Shown here: piece after piece, positions 12,527-21,023 of the stretch | How positions within the stretch are numbered: position 1 is the first letter of the stretch | Layout: every line of letters begins with the position of its first letter | Virus record (IMG/VR): IMGVR_UViG_3300027971_000262 | Coordinates: 1 to 21,023 of that record | Strand: one strand, 5' to 3' | From: a virus | DNA length: 21,023 bases | Notes under the pieces: generated by a model | The model's database searches: none | What the model was told of the DNA's origin: nothing | What the model saw: only the letters and a program-made list of their open reading frames with translations | Made by a program: the position numbers and the translations under genes

Positions 12527-12763
12527 CTACTTGCGGCGATTCCGCCGAGGCGCTGGATCGGATTTTCTTTCAGCCCCAAGGCTCCGCGGAAGAGATCCGC
12601 GGAGGGATGCCGCCGCCTTGGCGGAAACCAGCCATTCACGGCCGATCTTCTTGCAGTCGATCGCCCCGGCTCGGCACAGCCGGGCGATGTGTGTCGGCGT
12701 GCAGCCGGCCAACGCTGCGGCCTCGAGCGTCGTCACGATGTCGTTGATGTCGATCGTTGCCAC
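12527..12763 (-). CDS. Excisionase-like helix-turn-helix protein (78 aa)
   Basis: The start is GTG at 12763, chosen because GGAGGT precedes it by six bases. Upstream ATG codons at 12913 and 12850 have no such site and would pull the start into the operator region. The protein reads VATIDINDIVTTLEAAALAG, then THIARLCRAGAIDCKKIGREW, then VSAKAAASLRGSLPR. This is the helix-turn-helix 17/MerR-like layout of phage excisionases: an AAALAG recognition-helix segment, RAGAI wing and REWLVSAKA. It is divergent from the integrase with a 218-base gap. The C-terminus is basic (APRRNRRK). A transcriptional regulator of similar fold is the alternative. Confidence 0.75.
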   Translation of the reverse strand: MATIDINDIVTTLEAAALAGCTPTHIARLCRAGAIDCKKIGREWLVSAKAAASLRGSLPRSLGAERKSDPAPRRNRRK

Positions 12764-12839
12764 GCCGCACCTCCGCCGCGCATCAGCTTTCGCCTCTGCG
12801 TACTGTTCACTGCCGACCGATAGTTCAACGGAGAGGGCG

Positions 12840-12884
12840 GGATTGTACATCCGTCTAGTACTGACCAAGCGTACAGTACAATCC
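12840..12884. promoter_or_regulatory. Inverted repeat with divergent TACAAT -10-like boxes between xis-like gene and integrase
   Basis: GGATTGTAC (12840-12848) is repeated exactly inverted as GTACAATCC (12876-12884), with 27 bases between. Each arm contains TACAAT reading outward: leftward towards the excisionase-like gene and rightward towards the integrase. TACAAT is one base from the consensus -10. A smaller inverted pair, GTACTG/CAGTAC, lies between. No convincing -35 boxes were found. The rest of 12764-12981 shows no gene I can support. Confidence 0.5.
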
Positions 12885-12981
12885 TTCTTGCACCTTCGGT
12901 CGGCGCAGGACACGGGAGGTAGGACGCCGAGCCTACTGACCGACGCGCACGGATGCGAGGGCGTTTAGCGGAGCCTTTGCC

Positions 12982-13887
12982 TTGAAACTTACGGAAGCAC
13001 TGAGCCGGTACGTGGTGATCCAAGACCTGTCGGCACGGTCGGAAGTTCTCTACCGGCACTCGATCGCAAAGTTTGCCGAGCACCTCGGCCACGAGCCGAC
13101 GGCCGACGATCTCACCAGCATGCGTGTTGCCGAGTTCCTTCGGTGGCGGGCCACCAACACCCGAGCCGGCAAGCCGATCTCGCCCGACAGCGTAAGCAAG
13201 GATCGGTCGCAGATCCTTGCCCTCTGGCGTTGGATGCGTGAAGAGGATTTGACCGTCGGCAAGATGCCGAGACTGAAGCGTCGGCCGAAGATCGCACGGA
13301 CGCCGCGGGCGTACACGTCGAACGACATCGCCCGGCTGATCGTGCAAGCTCGCAAGCGCCGCGGCCGCACCGGCGGCCTGCCGTCGGCCTGGTGGTGGTC
13401 GTCGATCTTGTACGCGCAGTGGTGCTGCGGTGCCCGCATCGGCGAGTTGATGCAGCTCCGGTGGCGGAACGTCGATCTCGTCGCCGGTCGCGTGCTCTTC
13501 GAGGCTGACACGCGGAAGGGCAGGCGGGCCGACATCTCCCACGCCTTGCCGGCCGATCTATGCCGGCAGCTCGAGGAGCAACGCGGCGGCCCCGACGATC
13601 TCGTCTGGCCGTGGGACCGTAATCCCACCAGCATCTACCCGTCGTTACGAGTCCTCTGCCGGACTGCCGGCGTCGCCTACCTTCCGTTCCATGCGGTCCG
13701 GAAGTCCTCGGCGTCGTACGTTCACGCTGGGGGCGGGGACGCCACGGCCCACCTGGGGCACCACAGCACCGAGATGACGCGGACGCACTACCTCGCCCCG
13801 GCGATCACCCAGACCCGCTCGGCCCTCGACTACCTCCCCACCCTCGATCTCGGCGAGGAGGCCGAGTTCGTGCCGGACGCGGAATAG
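12982..13887 (+). CDS. int: Tyrosine recombinase / phage integrase
   Basis: The 301-residue protein begins at a TTG (GGAG about ten bases upstream) as MKLTEALSRYVVIQ. An N-terminal SAM-like core-binding domain covers about 1-95 (SARSEVLYRHSIAKFAEHLG, RSQILALWRWMREE). The catalytic domain carries the full set: R152 in CGARIGELMQL, K179 in DTRKGR, H237xxR240 in FHAVRKSSAS, H260 in LGHHS, and nucleophile Y270 in TRTHYLAP. It should integrate the phage and, with the excisionase, excise it. The divergent arrangement with the HTH gene is typical. An attachment site is expected nearby, but no core sequence can be identified without the host junction. A TTG start suggests low expression. Confidence 0.95.
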   Translation: MKLTEALSRYVVIQDLSARSEVLYRHSIAKFAEHLGHEPTADDLTSMRVAEFLRWRATNTRAGKPISPDSVSKDRSQILALWRWMREEDLTVGKMPRLKRRPKIARTPRAYTSNDIARLIVQARKRRGRTGGLPSAWWWSSILYAQWCCGARIGELMQLRWRNVDLVAGRVLFEADTRKGRRADISHALPADLCRQLEEQRGGPDDLVWPWDRNPTSIYPSLRVLCRTAGVAYLPFHAVRKSSASYVHAGGGDATAHLGHHSTEMTRTHYLAPAITQTRSALDYLPTLDLGEEAEFVPDAE

Positions 13888-13898
13888 GCAGTTTCCCA

Positions 13899-13929
13899 GC
13901 GGAAAACCGCCCCCCAAAAAATCTTTTTT
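13899..13929 (+). terminator. Weak hairpin after integrase
   Basis: GCGG/CCGC around AAAA (13899-13910), then CCCCC, an A run and TCTTTTTT ending at 13929. The T run is detached from the stem, so it would be a weak intrinsic terminator at best. It is followed by a promoter from 13938. Confidence 0.3.
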
Positions 13930-13937
13930 CACCCTAC

Positions 13938-13965
13938 TTGACCACAATGGACGATTGTCTATACT
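13938..13965 (+). promoter_or_regulatory. Rightward promoter with operator-like dyad in the spacer
   Basis: -35 TTGACC (13938-13943) and -10 TATACT (13960-13965) are 16 bases apart. The spacer includes ACAAT-GGACG-ATTGT (13944-13958), a dyad whose ATTGT half recurs in the inverted repeat at 12840-12884. It would drive the three small plus-strand genes from 14004. Confidence 0.65.
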
Positions 13966-14003
13966 GACACCAGACGAGAACGACACCACCAAGGAAACGA
14001 ACG

Positions 14004-14240
14004 ATGAACGCCACCAAGCAAGCCGACCTGATCGCCAAGCTCCAAGCCTTCGCCGGAACCCTGGACATCAACGACGCTCGCGTAGATGTCGGGACCACGG
14101 ATTGGGACCGCGATGTCGTGTGGCTCAAGTGGCGCGCGATTGGCTGCGAGCGAATCCGCAGCCGTCAGTGTGGGCTGACCACCCACGGCATCCGGTACAT
14201 CAAGCAGCAGATGAAGGAGGTCGAGTCCCAGTTGGCCTGA
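14004..14240 (+). CDS. Hypothetical protein (78 aa), first gene of the rightward short operon
   Basis: The start MNATKQADLIAKLQAFAGTL has AAGGAA about nine bases upstream and lies 39 bases after the -10 box. The sequence is mixed alpha/beta with WDRDVVWLKWRAIGCERI and ends in a helix RYIKQQMKEVESQLA. No recognisable domain. The position beside the integrase and under a dyad-containing promoter fits a lysogeny-linked gene, but there is no direct evidence of a repressor fold. Confidence 0.75.
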   Translation: MNATKQADLIAKLQAFAGTLDINDARVDVGTTDWDRDVVWLKWRAIGCERIRSRQCGLTTHGIRYIKQQMKEVESQLA

Positions 14241-14251
14241 CGCCCGCCCCA

Positions 14252-14276
14252 CCCGCCCGGCGCTTCGCCGGGCGGG
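14252..14276 (+). terminator. Strong GC hairpin after first rightward gene
   Basis: CCCGCCCGGCG (14252-14262) pairs perfectly with CGCCGGGCGGG (14266-14276) around CTT. There is no T run after it, so it may be an attenuator or a mRNA end-stabilising hairpin and not a simple terminator. Confidence 0.5.
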
Positions 14277-14305
14277 CCACACCCCAGGGAAAAGGAACGA
14301 CGACT

Positions 14306-14626
14306 ATGGCAAGACGACGAGACAGGATGCTTCGCTCAGTGTCGCGTGCGCACGACAACCTGATGTTGATGACGACGTTCCGCGGCAGCGTTCCATGCGT
14401 GACAGCCGCCACGGATTCAATGGTGGAGGTGGCTAACGGCGAGAGCCCGGCATGGGTTTACCTGCCGTTGGATTCCGTCATTCGTTCAATCGTCTCCGAG
14501 CACGACGACCACACGATCACGGAACTCCGGAAGATCGTCAGCAAGGCCGTCCGTGAAGGTTTCGCGCAGGGCGTTGCTGACCGGAAACGGAACGGCGGAA
14601 AGGCAAAGGTGTGCGCAAGCCTATGA
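14306..14626 (+). CDS. Hypothetical protein (106 aa)
   Basis: The start MARRRDRMLRSVSRAHDNL has AAGGA nine bases upstream. The N-terminus is basic. The middle is beta-like (SPAWVYLPLDSVIRSIVSEH), followed by helices ELRKIVSKAVREGFAQGVADR, the last with an F-x-x-G-x-x-D-R pattern. It ends RKRNGGKAKVCASL. The stop overlaps the next start as ATGA. No family assigned. Confidence 0.75.
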   Translation: MARRRDRMLRSVSRAHDNLMLMTTFRGSVPCVTAATDSMVEVANGESPAWVYLPLDSVIRSIVSEHDDHTITELRKIVSKAVREGFAQGVADRKRNGGKAKVCASL

Positions 14627-14823
14627 CAAGCATCAATACCACCGACTACGTCCGCCCTTCCACCGCGGCCACGCTCGCCGGCGTGAGCCGCGCCCTGGCG
14701 TACCGGATGGTGAAGGACGGCACGGTCCCGAGCGTCGAGATCGACGGCACGGTGTTCGTCCACCGGCGGGATGTCCGGCTGATCGTGGCGACGCCGGGGA
14801 TGGGGCGGCCGAGGAAGACTTGA
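14623..14823 (+). CDS. Small helix-turn-helix protein (66 aa)
   Basis: The ATG at 14623 overlaps the previous stop as ATGA; a GTG at 14611 would add four residues. The sequence shows PSTAATLAGVSRALAYRMVK, then GTVPSVEIDGTVFVHRRDVR, the layout of helix-turn-helix 17/excisionase-type domains (AAxLAGVSRxxxYRMVKxG, V-x-I-x-G-x-xFVxRxD). It could be the regulator acting at the dyads in the control region, or a second excisionase. It ends the rightward mini-operon and is followed by a strong hairpin. Confidence 0.8.
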   Translation: MTSINTTDYVRPSTAATLAGVSRALAYRMVKDGTVPSVEIDGTVFVHRRDVRLIVATPGMGRPRKT

Positions 14824-14830
14824 AGACCCC

Positions 14831-14881
14831 GCCCCCGGCGCGACGCCAGCCCGCGGGCATTGGCGGTCAGCGGCCGGGGGC
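14831..14881. terminator. Large nested hairpin between convergent genes
   Basis: GCCCCCGGC (14831-14839) is inverted as GCCGGGGGC (14873-14881). Inside, GAC-GCCA pairs with TGGC-GGTC with a one-base bulge, and a further palindrome GCCCGCGGGC sits at the tip. It separates the plus-strand HTH gene from the minus-strand gene ending at 14867 and could stop both transcripts. No T tract. Confidence 0.45.
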
Positions 14882-15142
14882 AGGGCTTTTACGGCACCCG
14901 CACGGGCAGTCCTTCTCGCAGGCCATGACGATCCGCCCATCGGGCCGATACTGTCCGTTTTCGCACTTCCCCCCGCATCCACACTTCCCCGGTGCCGGGG
15001 GCGGCGTCGGTGACGTGTCCGGGGCAAGGCTGGCGTAGGCCGCAGCGACGGCCGCGGCGGCGCGTGACGGTTCGCGGTCGATCTCAGCTGGGTCGGCGGA
15101 GAGGGCGGCAAGGAAGGCGAGGAGGGAGCGGTAGAGGGTCAT
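14867..15142 (-). CDS. Cys-rich small protein with CGCGGKC motif (91 aa)
   Basis: The ATG at 15142 shares its A with the upstream stop (TGATG). The N-terminal 45 residues (MTLYRSLLAFLAALSADPAE, then an Ala-rich helix) may be a weak membrane or signal-like segment. A Pro linker leads to KCGCGGKCENGQY and ACEKDCPCGCRKS, eight closely spaced cysteines suited to metal binding or disulfides. I associate such Cys-rich tails with planctomycete phage genes, from memory. It is the last gene of the right-hand minus operon. Confidence 0.75.
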   Translation of the reverse strand: MTLYRSLLAFLAALSADPAEIDREPSRAAAAVAAAYASLAPDTSPTPPPAPGKCGCGGKCENGQYRPDGRIVMACEKDCPCGCRKSPAPGR

Positions 15143-15414
15143 CACCAGCCCTCCCCATGATTCACGACCCGATGCCCATCGGCATCAACCGCCGGCGCGT
15201 GGACGAGCTGCCGGCCGTCGGCCTGCGGCGGTGCCTCGGCAGCGAGCGCGGCCCACAACCCGAGCCGGGCCGCCACTCGAGCGAGCCGGCCCACGGCTTG
15301 CAAGACCGGCCGTTGCGGCGTCGGGTTGATCGGTGAGCTGGGCGAGGAGCCGAGCCACCAGCCGAGGGCCAGGGCGACGAGGACGATGGAGACGATCTTG
15401 CGGTCGAGGATCAT
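15142..15414 (-). CDS. Small membrane protein with VNHGEGW C-terminus (90 aa)
   Basis: The start MILDRKIVSIVLVALALGWW gives one clear N-terminal membrane segment at residues 7-21. A short Ser/Pro stretch, a helix LARVAARLGLWAALAAEAPP and the tail DGHRVVNHGEGW follow. The closely placed Cys-rich gene downstream and cysteine peptidase upstream suggest a lysis or envelope role, which is inference. The longer overlapping frame upstream is a shadow. Confidence 0.75.
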   Translation of the reverse strand: MILDRKIVSIVLVALALGWWLGSSPSSPINPTPQRPVLQAVGRLARVAARLGLWAALAAEAPPQADGRQLVHAPAVDADGHRVVNHGEGW

Positions 15415-15422
15415 GGCGGGCC

Positions 15423-17996
<2,574 letters not shown>

Positions 17997-18000
<4 letters not shown>

Positions 18001-18356
18001 GCGGTCGGCTCCGGGGCGGCGGCACGGGTCAGCGTCAGGATTTGCTCGAGCGCCCCGCCGGCAGCAGCCAGGACGAGCGAGCGAACCGCCGGCCGGACGA
18101 TCCACCAGATCGGCTTGGCCGCGAACGGCACGCACGAGTCGGCCACGGCGTCGAAGAGCGTCCCGACGCACGACAACGCCCACGACTTCTTCGCGGCCCC
18201 GTCGAGCGTGGAGATCGTGTCGAGCCCGGCGACCGCCAGGCGGATGACCTCCACGACGAGCGATCCGAACTCGCTGACGGTGAGCCCGCCGGCAGACTTC
18301 AGCCGCGCACCGGCGATGAGAGCCAAGACGGCGGATTGAAGCTGTTCTGGAGTCAT
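17997..18356 (-). CDS. Hydrophobic helical protein, holin candidate (119 aa)
   Basis: The start MTPEQLQSAVLALIAGARLK follows the putative structural gene by one base. Helices of moderate hydrophobicity include EFGSLVVEVIRLAVAGL, SWALSCVGTLFDAVA, and WIVRPAVRSLVLAAAGG. Two to three of these could enter the membrane, but none is as clean as in classical holins. Placement between a likely virion gene and membrane/peptidase genes is the main argument for a lysis role. Confidence 0.7.
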
Positions 18357-18357
18357 G

Positions 18358-18870
18358 TCAGTACCCTGCGGGGCCAGTGGTGGCGGTGCCGGCGATCACG
18401 ATCGAATAGGAGACGGAGCCGGTCGGCCCGGTGGCGCGGATCGTCACGCCACGCTCGGTCGCGGTCACGCCCCAGGCGTGGGTCTGCTGGACGGCGATCA
18501 GCTCGCCGCCCGGCCCGATCTCGCCGGCGACGCGTCCCCAGCCGTTGGTGCCCGACGGGCCGACGACGATCCGCGGGCCGGTGGCCGTCTCGTTGTTCTC
18601 GATCCGCACGAGCCTGACCTGTCGCATCGTCTGGATGCCGGTCGCGCCCTGGATGGTGTCGGCGAGCGAGAGCAGATCGAGCGTCTCGGACGCGCCGACA
18701 GCCAGCGAGCGGTTGGACACCCAGAGCTGATCGACGAGCGGGCCGGAGACGCTGTTGAGAGGCAACGCCGACGACACGGAGACGGCCCGCGTCGAGCTGC
18801 CGACGGTGCCCGTCTGCGTCTGCGTCAGGCTGGTCGTGGTGGATACGATCCCGTCGAGAGAGTCAGCCAT
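18358..18870 (-). CDS. Putative virion or tail-associated protein, Ser/Thr/Gly-rich (170 aa)
   Basis: The start MADSLDGIVSTTTSLTQTQ has GGAGAT about eight bases upstream. The N-terminal quarter is Ser/Thr/Val-rich with repetitive short beta turns (TGTVGSSTRAVSVSS). The rest has alternating beta strands such as MRQVRLVRIENNETA, RIVVGPSGTNGWG and ISYSIVIAGTA-like segments ending in GPAGY. Such composition is typical of phage tail-tip, fibre or head-decoration proteins. I cannot assign the specific virion role. It is the only structural candidate in the window. Confidence 0.7.
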   Translation of the reverse strand: MADSLDGIVSTTTSLTQTQTGTVGSSTRAVSVSSALPLNSVSGPLVDQLWVSNRSLAVGASETLDLLSLADTIQGATGIQTMRQVRLVRIENNETATGPRIVVGPSGTNGWGRVAGEIGPGGELIAVQQTHAWGVTATERGVTIRATGPTGSVSYSIVIAGTATTGPAGY

Positions 18871-19102
18871 CGGTGATCTCCGTGCGTCCCCGTGCTATCG
18901 CTCGCCGGACTTCGGCCACCGTCCACCCGAGCCGGTAGGCGATCACCTCGATCTCGCGGTCCGTCCGTTCCGGCCTAGACGTGATCCGGCCAGACTTCTC
19001 GCCCGCTGTCAGCAGTCGCTCGAGCGAAACAAAGTCGCCGGCGGATGCCACCGCTTCCCGGCCGTTGGGGCCGGTCCGCCAGTGAGTCGGCCGTACGATC
19101 AT
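18863..19102 (-). CDS. Small HTH-like protein (79 aa)
   Basis: The start has GGGAGGTGACGC upstream. The N-terminal part MIVRPTHWRTGPNGREAVAS may be an extended arm. Residues 50-75, REIEVIAYRLGWTVAEVRRAIARG, give a helix-turn-helix with a LGWTVAEVRRA recognition helix. It overlaps the next gene by eight bases. It could be a small DNA-binding protein of the late region. Confidence 0.7.
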   Translation of the reverse strand: MIVRPTHWRTGPNGREAVASAGDFVSLERLLTAGEKSGRITSRPERTDREIEVIAYRLGWTVAEVRRAIARGRTEITDG

Positions 19103-19127
19103 GCGTCACCTCCCACCACGCTACGGC

Positions 19128-19673
19128 TCACGTCGTGCCGTCCGCAGGGGGTGCGGACGCTTGGCACTCGGCGAGACACGCCGCGTAGCCGGCGAGGTCA
19201 ACAGCGTTGTCGGGGTGGGGCCGCGGCCCGAGGTCGCGGGCAAGCTTGTCGAGCAGCATGATCCGAGCCCAATCGGAGGTCGTCAGCGGCCGTTTCAGCA
19301 CAGAGGCGAACAGGCTGTTGACCATGCCGACGGTGCGGGCGAAATGCTCCTGCGGCGGACCGTAGACGCGGTGGCGGTCGAGGACTGCGGCCCGTGCCGT
19401 GTCGAGGAGCTGGACCGCCACGGGCGGTCCTTCCGCCTCTTCGATCAACGTCGCCTCCGGCTCGATCTCGTCGCCGGGGTAGTGCTTCAATTCCCGCTCG
19501 CCTCGCAGGATGTGGTCGACCGGGTATTCATCTGCCATCTTCCGCGTCTCCTGAATGTGTCGCACCAGCCGCCGAGCGTCGCCGGCGAGAGAGCCAAGTG
19601 TGCCGGTCCAACAGTTGGCGGCACCGGCCCTCTGGATGCGTTGATCGATGGTAACGAGGTCGGCGTCTGTCAC
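19128..19673 (-). CDS. DUF6378-like protein (181 aa)
   Basis: The start is GTG at 19673, overlapping the phosphoesterase stop as GTGA. An internal ATG at 19538 (MADEYPVDHIL) with AGGAG upstream is an alternative start. The C-terminal 90 residues read LLDTARAAVLDRHRVYGPPQ, TTSDWARIMLLDKLARD and NAVDLAGYAACLAEC. This is the DUF6378 pattern (RxxxYGxPxExF, DxAxMMxLxKxAR, HxDNxxDxAGYA), a small helical phage family that may resemble nucleotide-pool enzymes. Its biochemical role is not established to my knowledge. Family assignment by memory of the motif. Confidence 0.8.
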   Translation of the reverse strand: MTDADLVTIDQRIQRAGAANCWTGTLGSLAGDARRLVRHIQETRKMADEYPVDHILRGERELKHYPGDEIEPEATLIEEAEGPPVAVQLLDTARAAVLDRHRVYGPPQEHFARTVGMVNSLFASVLKRPLTTSDWARIMLLDKLARDLGPRPHPDNAVDLAGYAACLAECQASAPPADGTT

Positions 19674-20698
19674 GATTGGCGCACCTTGCCGTTCTGGATG
19701 CGGAAGTTCTCAACGTCGAAGCTGCGGTCGGCGTGGACCGCCACCACCGCTGCGCCGTGGTTCCATTTGTTGAGCCGCGCGTAGGCGGGACGCATGTCAC
19801 AGAGACAGCCGGTCGAGAAACACACCGTTTCCGAGCCCATCATGTCGGGCTCGCTGTGGGTGCTGGTGCGGTGCCCGTGGCCCTCGAGCACCGTGTGATG
19901 CAACCTCATGAAAGCCCCGCGGGCTTGATTCACCGGCGAGCTGATCCCGTTGCCCTTTTCGTGGCCGTGCAGCACCGGCAACGCACCGCAGAGGATGATG
20001 CGTTTGTCCTTTACCAACTCGATCCCGAGCCGCTCAAAGCCGTACCAGTTGTCGATCCCCATGATCGGGTCGTCGCTGATTTCGGGGGCGTGCTGGAATA
20101 GCCACGATTCCCACCTCTCTTCATGATTCCCGAGTTTGGCGACGATCCGAATGCCGTTGAACTCTTGGCGAATCCACTTCAGGAGATCGCGGCCCGCGTG
20201 CAGCTCGTTGCGGAAGTTGCGGTGCTTTGGATTCTTCTCGTGCCTGCTGATCGAGTAGAAGTCGGCCCAATCGCCGTTGAGCAGCAGGGCGTCGATCTTC
20301 TCGCCCTGGAGGTGATCGACCGCGGCCCGCAGCGCCGTCTCGTCGTGGTACGGTACGTGGATGTCGGACAGGATGCCGACGCGGCCGGTAATGCCGAGGT
20401 CGAACGGCAGCCAGGGCTCGGCCTGCGATGGCGGCATCTGGTAACGACTGCCCGCGGCCCGCGGCTCGCGGTGCAGTTGCTTGCTGGGGGCTTTCTTCCG
20501 CCTGTCAGCCCCACACAGCCCGAGGGCGGCACGCACTCGCGTCCTGGCCTGCTCGAGCGTCAGTGCCCCGTTCGTCTCTTCGACGATCCGCCGGGCGAGC
20601 GTCCGCGCCGGCGCGTCCGGGTGGGCCTTGACAATCCGGCGGACCATAGGCGTGATCTCGTCGCCGGCAGCGGTGCCGGCGGCTTGTCTATTAGCCAT
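19670..20698 (-). CDS. Calcineurin-like metallophosphoesterase (phage type)
   Basis: The 342-residue protein overlaps the preceding gene by eight bases. After a basic N-terminal region (1-100; MVRRIVKAHPDAPARTLARRI helices and LTLEQARTRVRAAL, possibly a winged helix) the phosphoesterase core has LSDIHVP (D112, H114), LNGDWAD (G142-D143), KLGNHEER (N191-H192-E193), LHGHEKG (H244, H246) and EGHGHRTS (H274, H276). These form the full di-metal site of the superfamily. Phage members act on phosphodiesters such as nucleic acids or cyclic nucleotides, but the substrate cannot be told. Its presence near DUF6378 suggests nucleotide or DNA metabolism. Confidence 0.9.
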   Translation of the reverse strand: MANRQAAGTAAGDEITPMVRRIVKAHPDAPARTLARRIVEETNGALTLEQARTRVRAALGLCGADRRKKAPSKQLHREPRAAGSRYQMPPSQAEPWLPFDLGITGRVGILSDIHVPYHDETALRAAVDHLQGEKIDALLLNGDWADFYSISRHEKNPKHRNFRNELHAGRDLLKWIRQEFNGIRIVAKLGNHEERWESWLFQHAPEISDDPIMGIDNWYGFERLGIELVKDKRIILCGALPVLHGHEKGNGISSPVNQARGAFMRLHHTVLEGHGHRTSTHSEPDMMGSETVCFSTGCLCDMRPAYARLNKWNHGAAVVAVHADRSFDVENFRIQNGKVRQS

Positions 20699-20972
20699 CC
20701 TCGTCCTCCTCGCGGGTCACCCCGAACGCCTCAAGCACGGCCGACGCCTCTTCCGCGAACTCCGTCACCTCGCCCTCGTCGAGACACCACCAGCGGGCGT
20801 GAATCAATTCGTGGAGCAGCACTTCCACAAAGTCGACGCCCACCAACTTCTCGCTGACGCGGATCGTCGCCGTCTCGTCGTTGCAGTCGCCCAAGCGGTC
20901 GGCGGGCACCTTGCAGACGCGGATCTTCCACTTCTTTTGGCCGATGTGGACCGTGGCTGATCGCTTCGCCAT
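20691..20972 (-). CDS. Small HExxH metalloprotease-like protein (93 aa)
   Basis: The ATG at 20972 (MAKRSATVHIGQKKWKIRV) has GGAGGCGAGC before it. The core motif LLHELIHARWWCLDE has the zinc-binding HELIH, preceded by VGVDFVEVLLHE, with a likely third ligand in the LDEGEVTEFAEE helix. This resembles short phage SprT/ImmA-like zinc peptidases. It is smaller than typical peptidases, so it may be a minimal domain. The few bases to the right window edge leave an open frame (ending at 20987) that could be the tail of another gene. Confidence 0.75.
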   Translation of the reverse strand: MAKRSATVHIGQKKWKIRVCKVPADRLGDCNDETATIRVSEKLVGVDFVEVLLHELIHARWWCLDEGEVTEFAEEASAVLEAFGVTREEDEDG

Positions 20973-21023
20973 GCTCGCCTCCGCGGTCAATCGTGACGCT
21001 GGGGACGGTCACCCCGGCGGGGG

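Noticed and set aside
12438-12968. Plus-strand 176-residue frame across the control region
   Set aside because: It is antisense to the excisionase-like gene, crosses the operator region and lacks any conserved pattern.

Overview
The window looks like about 21 kb of a temperate phage or integrated prophage from a GC-rich bacterium. Genes are short and packed, mostly joined by ATGA, GTGA or TGATG stop/start overlaps, and most have a GGAGG-type ribosome binding site. There is a tyrosine integrase, an excisionase-like HTH gene, a recombination module, two DNA methyltransferases and many small zinc-ribbon or HTH proteins. No terminase, portal, capsid or tail-tube gene is recognisable, so the morphogenesis block must lie outside the window. 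Host clues point to a planctomycete: a small secreted protein with a Cys-Cys C-terminal module, short membrane proteins ending in a VNHGEGW-like tail, and a CsrA homologue. This host call is from memory of such families and is an inference, not a search result.

Layout. From 12.26 kb down to 1, everything is on the minus strand and reads leftward as an apparent early region. In transcription order it runs: a hypothetical gene overlapping a CsrA-like gene, two hypotheticals, a Sak4-type RecA-like ATPase, an Ala/Trp-repeat protein, small genes, an SSB/DUF669-like protein with a DDIPF tail, a lower-GC patch, zinc-ribbon and winged-helix genes, a ParB-domain/beta-class DNA methyltransferase fusion coupled to a DUF262 plus HNH-like nuclease, zinc-ribbon and replication-initiation-like genes, a small secreted protein, a tandem pair of aberrant tRNA-like genes (one a tRNA-His with the G-1:C73 signature) and small genes that run off the left edge.

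12.26-14.0 kb is the control region. It has a leader with seven GGA triplets, a minus-strand promoter whose 18-bp spacer is exactly an imperfect palindrome that recurs 77 bp away, an excisionase-like gene, a divergent region with a large inverted repeat, the plus-strand integrase, and a plus-strand promoter with another palindrome in its spacer. Three short plus-strand genes follow (14.0-14.8 kb), ending in an HTH gene.

From 14.87 kb to the right edge all genes are again on the minus strand. In transcription order: a small HExxH protein, a calcineurin-like phosphoesterase, a DUF6378-like protein, an HTH-like protein, a Ser/Thr/Gly-rich possible structural protein, two membrane proteins (lysis candidates), a second beta-class methyltransferase, a membrane-anchored papain-like cysteine peptidase and two small proteins. 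The most unusual candidates are the methyltransferase/DUF262-HNH pair, the phage CsrA with its GGA-rich leader, the degenerate tRNA-His, and promoters carrying operator-like palindromes in their spacers.
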